Notes: generated by a model not told the origin, from the sequence alone. Shown: positions 34,766 to 44,327, counted from the first letter of the stretch. The stretch is 64,000 bases of DNA from DASZQY01 sp963843565 (GCA_963843565.1 CAWJKY010000003.1:2170001-2234000); one strand, 5' to 3'. A program made the numbers and translations.

Positions 34766-35557
34766 GTGAGCGCGTCCGTGCCAATTCTGCTCTACCACAG
34801 TATCGACACCTACACCGGAACGAACGACTACAAGCGGTGGGCCGTTTCGCCGGCGGTGTTCGACGCCCAGATGAAGTGGCTGTCTGAAAACGACTACCGG
34901 CCGGTCACGGTGTCGACGCTGGCGTCGCTGTATGATTCCGGCGAGGTACCGCCGCGGACTGTTGCCGTTACCTTCGACGACGGCCTCAGGGACTTCCTGA
35001 CCGGTGCCCTGCCGATCCTTGAGCGGTACGGCTTCGCCGCTACCCTTTACGTCGTCACCCAGCTCGTCGGGGCCACCAGCCGCTGGCTCACGGACCTCGG
35101 GGAGGGCAACCGGCCCATGCTGACCTGGGACGAGGTCCGATTGATTGCGGATCACGGATTGATCGAATGCGGCGCCCACACCCTCACGCATCCCGAGTTG
35201 GACATCCTGTCACCGCGCGCCGCGGGCAAGGAGATACGAGCGAGCAAGGCCGAGCTCGAGGAACATCTGGGTCGGCAGGTCGGCAGCTTCGCGTATCCGC
35301 ACGGATATTCCAGTCCGACGACCCGGCGACTGGCGCGCGAGGCCGGCTTCACGTCGGCCTGCCGGGTTCGCCACGCAATCAGCTCTCCCGACGAGGACCG
35401 GCTGGCGCTGTCCCGCATCATCATGACCTCAGACATCGACACCGAGCAGATGGGTCCGTTGCTCACCGGGGAGACCGGTCTTCCGGTGGCTCCACCGGTT
35501 AACGGTATCGCAATGTTCGGCTGGAGAGTTGCACGGTATTTGAGGCATTCATTGTAG
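34766..35557 (+). CDS. Polysaccharide deacetylase (NodB homology)
   Basis: A 263-residue carbohydrate esterase 4-like protein. The metal and catalytic motifs are present: TFDDG (about 69), HTLTHP (about 137) and AYPHGYSSP (about 172). It would remove N-acetyl groups from a polymer. No convincing signal peptide was seen, so it may be cytoplasmic or use an unusual start. I chose GTG 34766 behind GGGGAAA because it begins right before the conserved VPILLYHS; a longer frame from 34655 adds a basic tail without homology. The GH16 gene follows 51 bp later. Confidence 0.82.
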   Translation: MSASVPILLYHSIDTYTGTNDYKRWAVSPAVFDAQMKWLSENDYRPVTVSTLASLYDSGEVPPRTVAVTFDDGLRDFLTGALPILERYGFAATLYVVTQLVGATSRWLTDLGEGNRPMLTWDEVRLIADHGLIECGAHTLTHPELDILSPRAAGKEIRASKAELEEHLGRQVGSFAYPHGYSSPTTRRLAREAGFTSACRVRHAISSPDEDRLALSRIIMTSDIDTEQMGPLLTGETGLPVAPPVNGIAMFGWRVARYLRHSL

Positions 35558-35608
35558 CCGTCCGGGCTGGCTTTGCTCGTTGCGTCCTGTGTTCGGGAGT
35601 AATCTGAG

Positions 35609-36445
35609 TTGGTCGCGCGCTTCACGGCGTCGGTATTGGGCGCGTTCATCGTGTTGGTGGAAGCATTCGCCGCATCCACGCCGGCTCGCGCCGACCCGCC
35701 CGGCGATGCGGCGAACTGGAACCTGATCTTCGAGGACAACTTCGAGGGCGATTCCCTCGACCTCGGCAAGTGGGCCACTTGCTACTGGTGGAATGAGGGT
35801 GGCTGCACCAACGCGTCGAATTCGGAACTGCAATGGTATTTGCCCGGCAATATCCAGGTCGCCGGCGGGAAGCTCGACTTGACCGCGCGACGCGAGACGG
35901 CGGTCGGGGACAATCGGTTCTTTCCGTATACCTCGGGTTTGGTCACCACCGGGCCGGAGAGCTATGCCGGCAGCTATCCGAAGTTCGAGTACAAGTACGG
36001 ATACGCGGAGATCCGCGCGCGTCTGCCAGCTGGCCGGGGCATATGGCCGGCGTTCTGGATGTTGCCGTCACGCGATGCACCGGTGCCGGAAATCGACATC
36101 ATGGAAATGATCGGACAGGACCCCGACACAGTCGCGTTCGCCATTCATTATTTCGATTTCCTGAGGAGAACGCGTTCCAAGGGCCATGCATACACCTCGG
36201 CGACACTCGAGACCGGCTGGCATGTCTTCGCTGCCGACTGGAGCCCTGATCAGATCGTCTGGTACGTCGACGGCGTCGAACGCTGGCGCTTCGACGACAG
36301 CCGCAAAATTCCCGACGTCCCGATGTACCTGCTCCTCAACCTTGCCGTCGGGGGCACATGGGCGGGCCCACCCGACGCTGCGACATACTTTCCTGCGGTC
36401 ATGTCGGTCGACTACGTCCGCGTCTGGCAAAAGCACACCCAATGA
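35609..36445 (+). CDS. Secreted glycoside hydrolase family 16 enzyme
   Basis: A 278-residue exported beta-glucanase-like enzyme. A signal peptide (about 1-28, ending TPARA) is followed by the jelly-roll GH16 domain with the catalytic EIDIMEM motif near residue 161 and the W-rich sugar cleft (GIWPAFWMLP). It probably trims the polymer made by this cluster, as ExsH/ExoK-type enzymes do. It starts with TTG at 35609 behind GGGAG, and its stop overlaps the next ATG (ATGA). Confidence 0.87.
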   Translation: MVARFTASVLGAFIVLVEAFAASTPARADPPGDAANWNLIFEDNFEGDSLDLGKWATCYWWNEGGCTNASNSELQWYLPGNIQVAGGKLDLTARRETAVGDNRFFPYTSGLVTTGPESYAGSYPKFEYKYGYAEIRARLPAGRGIWPAFWMLPSRDAPVPEIDIMEMIGQDPDTVAFAIHYFDFLRRTRSKGHAYTSATLETGWHVFAADWSPDQIVWYVDGVERWRFDDSRKIPDVPMYLLLNLAVGGTWAGPPDAATYFPAVMSVDYVRVWQKHTQ

Positions 36446-39400
36446 CGACGAGCGCCGGCGATTTCGGTTCTGCGCCCCATTCGACGCGGTCACTTGGGTC
36501 GCCGCTGACCTGGATCAGGGACCTCTGGCGTAATCCACTGATCCGTAGCGGCTACTCGCTGGTCATCAACGTCGGCACGACGTCTGCTCTTGGCCTGGTT
36601 TACTGGGTATCTGCGGCGCGGCTCTATTCCGCCGAACAGGTCGGCATCAACTCCGCCATCCTCTCGGTGATGACGACAATCGGCGCCATCGCCCAGCTGA
36701 ATTTCGCGAGCATCCTGACGCGTTTTCTGCCTGCTGCCTCGCGGCGCGCGGCGGTCTCGCTAATGCTCACCGCCTACGGGATCGGCGCTCTCGCCGCCCT
36801 GCTCGGGGCTGGCGTTTTCGTCCTCGGGGTCGATCTCTGGCTTCCCTCGCTGGATATCCTGTCGACGGAGCGCTGGCTCGGCCTCTGGTTCGTGTTGTCG
36901 ACGGTGGTCTGGACCATCGTCGCGCTCGGCGAGGGCGCGCTCGCCGGTCTGCATCGCGCGACCTTGATTCCGGTCGCAAATACGGCGTTTGCCGTCGCCA
37001 AGATCGTCCTTTTGATCGTGTTCTTCTGGTCCCCCCTGCGCGATGTCGGCATTTACACGGCCTGGACGGTCCCCGCCTTCGTCACCGTCATCCTGGTCAA
37101 CCTGCTGACCTTCGGACGATTTGTCGGCAGGCATCAGCCAGGCACCGACGGCGGCACGATGAACCGGCGCGACGTGGCAAGCTACTTCGGCGGAGATTTC
37201 CTCGGCCAGTTCTTCCTGCTCGTCATGATCGGGGCGTCGCCGCTCCTGATCCTGCACAATCTCGGCGCCGAGGCGAACGCCGGATACTATCTGACGGAAA
37301 CGATCGCCTATTCGCTCTACCTGGTCAGCAAGGCAATGACGACCGCGTTGGTTGCGGAGGGAGCGGGCGATCCGCGCGGCCTCCCGGCGCTGGCCCGACG
37401 GGCACTTGCTCACGCGGTGATGATCGTCGGGCTTGGAACGGTCGCTGTCGTCGCCGCCGCCCCCGTCATTCTCGGCATCTACGGCGGATCGTACGCCGCG
37501 GACGACACGCTGCTCCTTCAGTTGCTGGCCCTCTCGGCGGTGCCGTTCACGCTCACCTCCATCCTCCTCGGCGTTGCGCGCGTTCAGAAGCGGGTGGCGT
37601 CCGTTGCCATTACCCAGGGCATCATGATGGTGCTCATTCTTGCCGCGTCGGTTCCGTTGATGAATGCCTTCGGAGTCGTCGGCATGGGAATCGCGTGGGC
37701 AGCGGGGCAAACCATCGTCGCACTGGGCCTCGCTGCCTTCTCGCTCCACCGGCTCGAATTGCCTTCCCTTGCGGCCATGGCGCGGTCGCCGGTGGCGCAC
37801 GGGGGCGCCATCGTCAGCGCGGCGGCGGCCGTCATGGCGCGTCACGCGTTCGGGCTGTTGGGGCTGTTCGCGGCGCTGGCGATTTGGGCGCTGTGCCTGA
37901 CACCGGTCGATCCGGCCAACCTGACGGACCTGGGGCTTGCCTCGGCCATGCAGCCGGCTGCCTGGATTCCGTTCCTGCTCCTGTCGGTTGGGCTACTGGG
38001 GCTGCTGCGCGACGAAGCCAGCCCGCGCTGGCTGCCCCATCTCTATCTGGTGGCGTTAGCGCTGGTCCTGCATGCGACACCGGCCCTCGAGTACGGCACC
38101 CTTCGATATCCCTGGGCGTGGCCGCATCTCGGAATCGTCGACTACATCCAACGCAACGGCAGCGGACTCGAGGTTTCGGGCGCGCTGAGAATCTACCGCT
38201 ACTGGCCCGGCTTCTTCGGGGCCGCCGCGTTCTTCTCCGATCTTACCGGCGTTCACGACTTGGCGGCGGTGGCGCGCTGGTGGCCGCTTATCCAGGCTCT
38301 GCTGTATCTCGCCATCGTCCCGGCGATCTACCGCCGCTTCACATCCGACCGCAGGCTCGTCCTGTTCGGGACGTGGATCTTCATCGCGGGCAACTGGATT
38401 GGCCAGGATTACTTCTCCCCGCAGAGCCTCGCCTTCTTCTTCTATATGGTGCTGGTGGCCGTGTGCGTGCGGTATCTGATCGTGCCGGCAGAGTCTTCGG
38501 CGTCGCCGCTGACCAAGGCCTACGACTGGTTCGCCGCACGGCTGTCGCGCGGCACACCGCCGGCGAGAGCTGCCGCCGCACTGGTGACCATGGACGAAAC
38601 GACGCGGCGCACCGCGGCAATCGTTGCGGTGCTCCTCATCCTGGGGATCACCTTCAGCCATCCCCTCACCCCGCTTCTGGTCATCCTGCTGCTCGGCGTT
38701 CTGATGGCGTTCGGCCTGATGAGGCCGTATCTGTTCCTGTTTGCCGGCGTCGTACACGCGATCGTCGTTCTCTACGTCGGCGCTCCCTACACAGCGGGCA
38801 ATCTGGGCTTTGAGCTTCACAATCTCGGTGTCGCGGCGCACGTGAACCTGATCAACACCGCGATGGTGAGCACGGGCCAGGCGGTCGTCTCGTGGGTGAG
38901 CCGATCCTTGACGCTGAGCATCGGAATCACCGCCGTGCTCGGCTTCCTGTTGCGGGCGCGTGCGGGCCATCGCGATCTTGTGCCGGCCCTTCTGGCGGCG
39001 GCCCCGATGCCCCTGGTTGTCGCCACATCCTACGGCGGCGAGGTCATCTTCCGGGCCTATCTGTTCGCGCTTCCCGGACTGGCGTTTTTTGCCGCGGCAG
39101 TGTTCTTCACCTCGCCCGGCTTCGCCGGTGGTGTGCTGCGGCGGGGCATCGCCACTGTCTTCGCCGCGGCGATTGCGATCGCTTTCGTGTTCGCCAATGA
39201 CGGCAAGGACCGTCGGTACGCCTTCTCACCCGCCGAGATCGCCGCGAGCAGATGGCTCTCGACGAACGCGCCCGATCCGTCCCTGTTGATTCAGGGCGCC
39301 ACCGTCTATCCGACCGGGTTCAAGAACTACGAATACTTCGACTACGTCACGCTCTCGGATGAGCCGGCCGACTCGGTCGCGAGCGTTCTTGGCGATCCGG

Positions 39401-39636
39401 CCCGCGTTCTCGCGTCGTGGCTGTCCAACCGCCACTACAAGGCCGGCTACGTTGTCATTACACGCACGCAGAAAGCCTACCTCGAGGCGCTGAACGTTAT
39501 GCCAAGCGGCGCGCTCGACGACATCGAGCAGGCGCTGCTGAAATCGACTCTGTTCTCGCTCGTGCGCGCTGACGCCGGCGTGATGATATTCAAGCTTAAC
39601 CCCTCGGCACGGACTCTGGGCGAATGGGTGAACTGA
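36442..39636 (+). CDS. Giant membrane protein: Wzx-like flippase fused to a Wzy-like polymerase
   Basis: A 1064-residue protein. Residues about 20-440 look like a polysaccharide flippase of the MATE/Wzx type with some 12 to 14 helices. After about residue 500 a second polytopic unit follows, with YRYWPGFFG, the GQDYFSPQSLAFF motif near residue 653, and a soluble C-terminal part (about 915-1064). The QDYFSPQ motif is one I associate with polymerase-like membrane proteins of actinobacterial polysaccharide clusters. The fusion would join lipid-linked repeat export and polymerisation in one chain. It overlaps the GH16 gene by four bases and the next gene by 13. Confidence 0.75.
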   Translation: MTTSAGDFGSAPHSTRSLGSPLTWIRDLWRNPLIRSGYSLVINVGTTSALGLVYWVSAARLYSAEQVGINSAILSVMTTIGAIAQLNFASILTRFLPAASRRAAVSLMLTAYGIGALAALLGAGVFVLGVDLWLPSLDILSTERWLGLWFVLSTVVWTIVALGEGALAGLHRATLIPVANTAFAVAKIVLLIVFFWSPLRDVGIYTAWTVPAFVTVILVNLLTFGRFVGRHQPGTDGGTMNRRDVASYFGGDFLGQFFLLVMIGASPLLILHNLGAEANAGYYLTETIAYSLYLVSKAMTTALVAEGAGDPRGLPALARRALAHAVMIVGLGTVAVVAAAPVILGIYGGSYAADDTLLLQLLALSAVPFTLTSILLGVARVQKRVASVAITQGIMMVLILAASVPLMNAFGVVGMGIAWAAGQTIVALGLAAFSLHRLELPSLAAMARSPVAHGGAIVSAAAAVMARHAFGLLGLFAALAIWALCLTPVDPANLTDLGLASAMQPAAWIPFLLLSVGLLGLLRDEASPRWLPHLYLVALALVLHATPALEYGTLRYPWAWPHLGIVDYIQRNGSGLEVSGALRIYRYWPGFFGAAAFFSDLTGVHDLAAVARWWPLIQALLYLAIVPAIYRRFTSDRRLVLFGTWIFIAGNWIGQDYFSPQSLAFFFYMVLVAVCVRYLIVPAESSASPLTKAYDWFAARLSRGTPPARAAAALVTMDETTRRTAAIVAVLLILGITFSHPLTPLLVILLLGVLMAFGLMRPYLFLFAGVVHAIVVLYVGAPYTAGNLGFELHNLGVAAHVNLINTAMVSTGQAVVSWVSRSLTLSIGITAVLGFLLRARAGHRDLVPALLAAAPMPLVVATSYGGEVIFRAYLFALPGLAFFAAAVFFTSPGFAGGVLRRGIATVFAAAIAIAFVFANDGKDRRYAFSPAEIAASRWLSTNAPDPSLLIQGATVYPTGFKNYEYFDYVTLSDEPADSVASVLGDPARVLASWLSNRHYKAGYVVITRTQKAYLEALNVMPSGALDDIEQALLKSTLFSLVRADAGVMIFKLNPSARTLGEWVN

Positions 39637-39989
39637 CTACATCTCGGGTGATGGCAGTGGTGCTCATGCTCACCGCGATTCTGGCAATCGTCGGCGAGTT
39701 GCAAGGGCCGGTGCGGGCGGCGGCCACCCTTCCGTTCCTGCTGGTCGGGCCGGGACTGACGTGGACCGATCGCCTGCCGAAGCTGGGCATCGGCGAACGG
39801 CTTTGCATGGCCCTGGCGATTACGCTCGCTTTGGAGGCGTTCGTGACGGCGTGCCTGCTTCTGACCGCACGCTGGACGACGCTGGCAACCTTTTGGATAC
39901 TGGTTTCCGCGACGGCGGCCGGAATGCTCGCCAGCGCCCCCGACGAAGAAGCTGCGGGGCAGACGGGCCCGGAAACCGACGCGACGTAA
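39624..39989 (+). CDS. Small membrane protein of the exopolysaccharide operon
   Basis: A 121-residue protein with three to four hydrophobic helices, including PFLLVGPGLTWTDRLPKLG and IGERLCMALAITLALEAF, and a charged acidic tail. The pattern resembles the start of DUF1616-type membrane proteins that accompany polymerases in actinobacteria. It overlaps the giant fusion gene by 13 bp and is the last gene of the run. Function unknown. Confidence 0.65.
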   Translation: MGELTTSRVMAVVLMLTAILAIVGELQGPVRAAATLPFLLVGPGLTWTDRLPKLGIGERLCMALAITLALEAFVTACLLLTARWTTLATFWILVSATAAGMLASAPDEEAAGQTGPETDAT

Positions 39990-39990
39990 A

Positions 39991-40017
39991 GCGGCACGAC
40001 CTGCCGGTTCGTGCCGC
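39991..40017. terminator. Hairpin between convergent genes
   Basis: GCGGCACGA and TCGTGCCGC form a perfect nine-pair stem with a nine-base loop, right between the rightward small membrane gene and the leftward glycosyltransferase. A bidirectional terminator is likely, though no T-run follows on the plus strand. Confidence 0.55.
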
Positions 40018-40034
40018 CCCCATGATCTGGATTA

Positions 40035-40832
40035 TTAGCCGCTGATCGTCCGCTGCTGGCGTCGCAGCCGCCGGTCGGGCAGCAGTCGCTTCGAGGCGAC
40101 GCCCCAAGTCCAGCCCAGCCGCAAGATCGTCATCAGCACCCGCATGCCGTCGGGGATCGAGCGCAGGTTGCTCACTCCGTGCCGCCGGCGGAACTCGTGG
40201 CTTGCCACCTCCGCGATCTTCAGATCCTCGCGTAGCGCCTGGACGTTCATGCTTGTCTCGACCTCGAAGCCGTCGTCCTGCTCCAGGGAGATCGAGTCAA
40301 GCACGTCGCGCCACATCGCGTTGTAGCCGTAGCAAAGATCGGTGAACCTGCCGCCGAAACGCAGCTTCACGAGCTTGAGCAAGCCCCAGTTGCCGAGGCG
40401 CCGATACCATTCCATGTCGTCCGTCCCGCCGCCCTGCAGGAAGCGCGACCCCTTCACGAAGTCGGCACCCGCCAGCAGCGCTCCGACGAACACCGGAATT
40501 TCGGCAGGGTCGGCGGACCCGTCGGCGTCGATCGTCACGAGAATATCGCCGCGCGCGGCCGCGAAGCCGCAGCGCAGGGCGGCGCCCTTGCCGGGACGGT
40601 CCTGACCGACAACGACAATGCCGGGCATGATCTCCCTGGCGACCTCGGCCGTGCCATCGACAGAGTTGCCGTCGACGAGAATAACCTCGTCTATCCACGA
40701 CGGGATGCGCTCAAGCACATGCCCGATATTCTCGGCTTCGTTGAGAGCGGGAATAATCACGCTCACACTTGGTTGCGGGCTCGCTGGAGACGCTCCAGAA
40801 AACCGTCTACCGATTACATCCATGGCAGTCAC
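40035..40832 (-). CDS. Family 2 glycosyltransferase, DPM1/polyprenyl-phosphate type
   Basis: A GT2 enzyme of about 265 residues. Motifs are VSVIIPALNEAENIG, VILVDGNSVDGT (nucleotide-sugar binding) and TIDADGSADP (DXD-type metal site, about 100). It ends with RRLRRQQRTISG and has no clear C-terminal membrane helix pair. It probably moves a sugar to a polyprenyl carrier or glycolipid for the neighbouring cluster. The GTG at 40832 lies five bases after AGGAGG; ATG 40823 is the alternative. The 496 bp to 41328 contain no supportable gene. Confidence 0.83.
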   Translation of the reverse strand: MTAMDVIGRRFSGASPASPQPSVSVIIPALNEAENIGHVLERIPSWIDEVILVDGNSVDGTAEVAREIMPGIVVVGQDRPGKGAALRCGFAAARGDILVTIDADGSADPAEIPVFVGALLAGADFVKGSRFLQGGGTDDMEWYRRLGNWGLLKLVKLRFGGRFTDLCYGYNAMWRDVLDSISLEQDDGFEVETSMNVQALREDLKIAEVASHEFRRRHGVSNLRSIPDGMRVLMTILRLGWTWGVASKRLLPDRRLRRQQRTISG

Positions 40833-41328
40833 CACAACCTCCTGAGGGTCTCTCCGGAGCATTCGTGGCAACAATCCAGCCGACCGTCACAACCTAGCGA
40901 CGTGCCGACTTCCGCCTTTGGTTCAGGTGCGCGGCGGCCCCTAACGCGTCCTACCCCAGTCGCACCGCAAGCTCACATCGCCAATTACCTTGCCCTTCGC
41001 GCGCCACCCTTTCAAGGGTCCCGCCCTGAATCCGCAGATAAGGTGAATCCGGGTGGCGGCCGAAATCCGGCCGCGTTTGTGCGTCTCCATGTCGGGCCTT
41101 TGTGCAACGGCACACGAGGCTTGCCCGGCGATCAACCCCCGGGCGCGGAGGCCGTCCCTGCTACAAAAGAGCGCGTTTGATCTGTCTTTCCGCCGTCCAG
41201 CGTGCTTGACTGTGGCGGGCTTGGGCGACGGCCCGGGATTGAGGTGTCGTCCGATACTGGCTGGTGCGGGCGCCCGATCTTGGCGCGCTACGGCGTGCTA
41301 TTGGCGGTGCAGCGACGGGAGCCAATCC

Positions 41329-41640
41329 ATGCAAGACCCGATCAATCAAGACTTCGTTACCAAATGGCAACGCCTGATGAACGAGTGGGAGGCGGCGTCG
41401 GCCGAATATGGCGCGGCTCTCGCGAACCCGGCCGACGAGCCCACCGTCATGGAGGCGCTCCACCGGCTCGACCGCATCAAGGATGACATCGACGCCCTGA
41501 TCAGGCAGGCGCAAGGCACCCGAACCCCGGTCGACCGCAAGGACGGATTGCTCGTCGGAACGATCGAGGTGAAGTCCGCGGTGCCGCGGACTGGTGAAAA
41601 GGCGGACGCCGAAGGCAAACGACACAAGGCGACCGGCTAG
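41329..41640 (+). CDS. Small hypothetical protein, mostly helical
   Basis: A 103-residue hydrophilic protein. Residues 5-65 are predicted by eye as two long helices (FVTKWQRLMNEWEAASAEYG and ALHRLDRIKDDIDALIRQAQ), possibly a coiled coil. The tail is charged. GGGAG lies seven bases before the ATG. I do not recognise the family. Confidence 0.55.
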   Translation: MQDPINQDFVTKWQRLMNEWEAASAEYGAALANPADEPTVMEALHRLDRIKDDIDALIRQAQGTRTPVDRKDGLLVGTIEVKSAVPRTGEKADAEGKRHKATG

Positions 41641-41766
41641 CACGGCACCTCGTTGGGTGCAGTTGCGAGAACGCGACAGACGCTCGCGGTGCGAAGGCCG
41701 GCCGAGTTGTTCCAGCCTATCCGAGAACCGCAAGCACAGCCTCACAAGAACGGGAATCGGGCCTTC

Positions 41767-41905
41767 GCCGGTCGACGGCCCGGGTGTGCAATCTGATCGA
41801 CTGCAACATGTCGTTCCGTCGCTTCGCGGTCGACCGCATCGGCGGATGAGCGGGTTCGACCCGGCACTGGGCGGGGACGAAGGCGCGACGCACTCCAGCA
41901 CGACG
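41767..41905 (+). pseudogene. Remnant of a GT2 glycosyltransferase gene
   Basis: CNLIDCNMSFRRFAVDRIGG matches the NLIGCNMSFRRVVFDRIGG stretch of the intact double glycosyltransferase (30375-30435), and the DNA is highly alike. After a stop codon, GFDPALGGDEG follows in another frame, similar to the second GT2 domain (31678-31710). Both ends are lost, so it is a fragment of a related gene. Confidence 0.55.
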
Positions 41906-42074
41906 GCAACTTCCATGCCCCGACCGTCCAGATCGGTAGTTCGCTGTGGAACTTCCATACGCACTTGCGTTCGCCGCGGGCCAGGACGCGCCGCACCGAA
42001 GTCCTATTCCATTCAGCACCCGCATTGTCAGTCGCTGCGATCTGACTTCTATCCAACCTGGCTGCCGACACTTG

Positions 42075-42430
42075 GCGCGATCGTCCCCGAGATCCGCCCC
42101 AGTTCGGCATCGCTCTGTCGTCATGTCGTAAACACCCACGGTGTGGTCCTGCGGCGTCTCCCGCCAGCCGTCACGTCTCTTCAGCCAGAAGATCGCCGCG
42201 GTCGCCGATTGCGACCCATCGGTGGTGGCCTTCCGGAACAGGTTTTCGGCGACCTTCGCTGTCGCCTTGACCTGTCCGGTTTCGCGTTCGTCGCGGTAGT
42301 GCTTGCGAAGCGTCTTCGGATCGATGGCGAGCACACGGGTGATCGCCTGTTCCCTCCGGCACAGGACGTGGCCCGCCAACGCATCGCCGAGATTGGCGAA
42401 ATCCTGGCGCTTGGGCTGGTTCGCCTCCAC
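42075..42430 (-). pseudogene. Broken gene for a small HTH-like mobile-element protein, copy 3
   Basis: Reads AITRVLAIDPKTLRKHYRDE, then TGQVKATAKVAENLFRKATT and SATAAIFWLKRRDGWRE, close to the remnants at 14.0-14.6 kb. After GVYDMTT the frame shifts and runs into unrelated sequence. It lies just before the DUF2924-recombinase genes, again a mobile setting. Confidence 0.6.
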
Positions 42431-42531
42431 GCCCGGCAGTCAAGTCAAACGTCGGCCGTGGGCGGAGAAAGTTCGCTTGAACCTGTCGGCCACCAGAGCG
42501 GTCATGCCAACCCGGAAACGGAGAACGGCGA

Positions 42532-42981
42532 ATGACCGACACGGTGCTAGCGCGCCTGGCTGCCCTGAAGACCATGCCCATCGGCGATCTGAAGCAGCAG
42601 TGGCGTGACTTGTTCGAGACCGAGCCGCCGATCTTCAACCGGCGCTATCTCGAAAGCAGGCTGGCCTATCGCGTGCAGGAACTGGCCTACGGCGGGCTGA
42701 AGCCCGAAACGGTCAAGTACCTCGAAGACCTGGGTGAGGAGCTCTACGGCAAGGGTCGAAAGGCTGCGCGTCGGCCTGTTAATGCCAGTCGGCCGATCGC
42801 CGGCACACGTCTGATCCGTGAATGGCAGGGCGTCGAGCGCACCGTCACCGTCCGCGATCACGACTTTGACTATCAGGGGCGTCCCTACAAATCGCTCTCG
42901 GCGGTCGCACGCGCCATCACCGGGACGCGATGGAACGGACCGCTGTTCTTCGGCCTTCGCAATCAGCGGGCAAGGCCATGA
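42532..42981 (+). CDS. DUF2924-domain protein
   Basis: A 149-residue protein of the DUF2924 family. It starts MTDTVLARLAALKTMPIGDL and keeps the family's EPPIFNRRYLESRLAYRVQE (about 34) and the C-terminal GTRLIREWQGVERTVTV...DYQGRPYKSLSAVARAITG block. In alphaproteobacteria it is regularly encoded right before a large serine recombinase. Its role is not known; a recombination-directionality or DNA-binding partner is a reasonable guess. It overlaps the recombinase gene by four bases (ATGA). Confidence 0.87.
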   Translation: MTDTVLARLAALKTMPIGDLKQQWRDLFETEPPIFNRRYLESRLAYRVQELAYGGLKPETVKYLEDLGEELYGKGRKAARRPVNASRPIAGTRLIREWQGVERTVTVRDHDFDYQGRPYKSLSAVARAITGTRWNGPLFFGLRNQRARP

Positions 42982-44327
42982 GCCGGAAGAACAATTCGCC
43001 CGGCGATCGTCGCGTTCCTTCAGGCGCCGTTCTGAAGCGCCGATGCGCGATCTACACGCGCAAGTCCTCCGAGGAAGGCCTCGACATGGAGTTCAACTCC
43101 CTCGACGCCCAGCGCGAAGCTTGTGAGGCGTACGTGGCCAGCCAGAAGGCGGAGGGCTGGCTTCTGGAGGACGACCGCTACGACGACGGTGGATCTTCCG
43201 GAGGGACTCTGGAGCGCCCTGCCCTCAAGCGGCTCCTGGCCGATATCGATGCGGGCGAGGTCGATATCGTGGTCGTCTACAAGATCGACCGGCTCTCCCG
43301 CTCTCTGATTGACTTCGCCAGGCTGGTCGAGGTGTTCGACGAGCACAAGGTCACGTTCGTTTCCGTGACCCAGCAGTTCAACACCACCACGTCGATGGGC
43401 AGGTTGACGCTGAACATCCTGCTCTCCTTCGCCCAGTTCGAGCGTGAGCTGACCGGCGAACGCATTCGCGACAAGTTCGCCGCCTCCCGGAAGAAGGGCA
43501 TGTGGATGGGCGGCTGGGCTCCGCTTGGCTACCGGGTGAAGGACCGCAAGCTGGTCATCGACAAGACGGAAGCCGCCAAGGTCCGACATATCTTCGAGAC
43601 GTTTGCCAGGACCGGCTCTGCCACCACCATCGCTCGGGAGCTGACTGTGGAAGGCTTCGTCAACCGATACGGCCAGCAACTCGACAAGGGCCGTGTCTAC
43701 AAAGTGCTCCACAACCGGGTCTACATCGGCGAGGCCGTCCACAAGGGCACCGCCTATCCCGGCGAGCACAAGGCGATCATTCCGCAGGCCCTCTGGGACA
43801 AGGTGCAGGCTGTGTTCGCCGCGTCGTCGCGGACGCGCAGCAACAAGACCCGCACCCAGACCCCTGCCCTGCTCAAGGGCCTGATCTTCGACGCCAAGGG
43901 CCGGGCGATGTCGCCGACCCACACCCGCAAGGGTCAGAAACTCTACCGCTACTACGTCAGCCAGAGACTCATCAAAGGCGAACAGGACGACGCCACAATC
44001 AACCGGGTTCCTGCTGCCGAGATCGAGCGAGCCGTCATTGACCAGCTCCGCATCCTGCTCCGCTCCCCCGAGATCATCGTGGCGACCTGGCGGGCTGCGA
44101 AGAAGGACCTGCCGGACCTGACGCAACTGGAAACGCGCGAGGCACTCGTCTCCTTCGATCCGCTCTGGGACGAGTTGTTCCCCGCCGAAAAGGCGCGCAT
44201 CGTCCAGCTTCTCGTCGATCGCGTGCAGGTGAACATCGACGGCGTCGACATCAGCCTGCGCACGGACGGGCTGATCGCCATCCTCGGCGAGTTGCGTCGG
44301 GCGGATAGCGAGCGGGAGGCTGCCTGA
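42978..44327 (+). CDS. Large serine recombinase
   Basis: A 449-residue site-specific recombinase. The resolvase domain (about 20-165) has the catalytic Ser in CAIYTRKSSEEG, KIDRLSRS and ERELTGERIRDK. The Recombinase domain follows (about 185-290, with KAIIPQALWDKVQ at its end), then a zinc-ribbon-like region whose Cys pairs appear to be missing, and a C-terminal helical part. It lacks a long coiled-coil. It is translationally coupled to DUF2924 and followed after one base by an HTH gene. Such trios seem to be self-contained integration modules. Confidence 0.92.
   Translation: MSRKNNSPGDRRVPSGAVLKRRCAIYTRKSSEEGLDMEFNSLDAQREACEAYVASQKAEGWLLEDDRYDDGGSSGGTLERPALKRLLADIDAGEVDIVVVYKIDRLSRSLIDFARLVEVFDEHKVTFVSVTQQFNTTTSMGRLTLNILLSFAQFERELTGERIRDKFAASRKKGMWMGGWAPLGYRVKDRKLVIDKTEAAKVRHIFETFARTGSATTIARELTVEGFVNRYGQQLDKGRVYKVLHNRVYIGEAVHKGTAYPGEHKAIIPQALWDKVQAVFAASSRTRSNKTRTQTPALLKGLIFDAKGRAMSPTHTRKGQKLYRYYVSQRLIKGEQDDATINRVPAAEIERAVIDQLRILLRSPEIIVATWRAAKKDLPDLTQLETREALVSFDPLWDELFPAEKARIVQLLVDRVQVNIDGVDISLRTDGLIAILGELRRADSEREAA

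Noticed and set aside
42978..44327. Possible phage integrase with prophage.
   Set aside because: No phage structural, replication or lysis genes lie nearby; only the DUF2924/HTH partners and debris are present.
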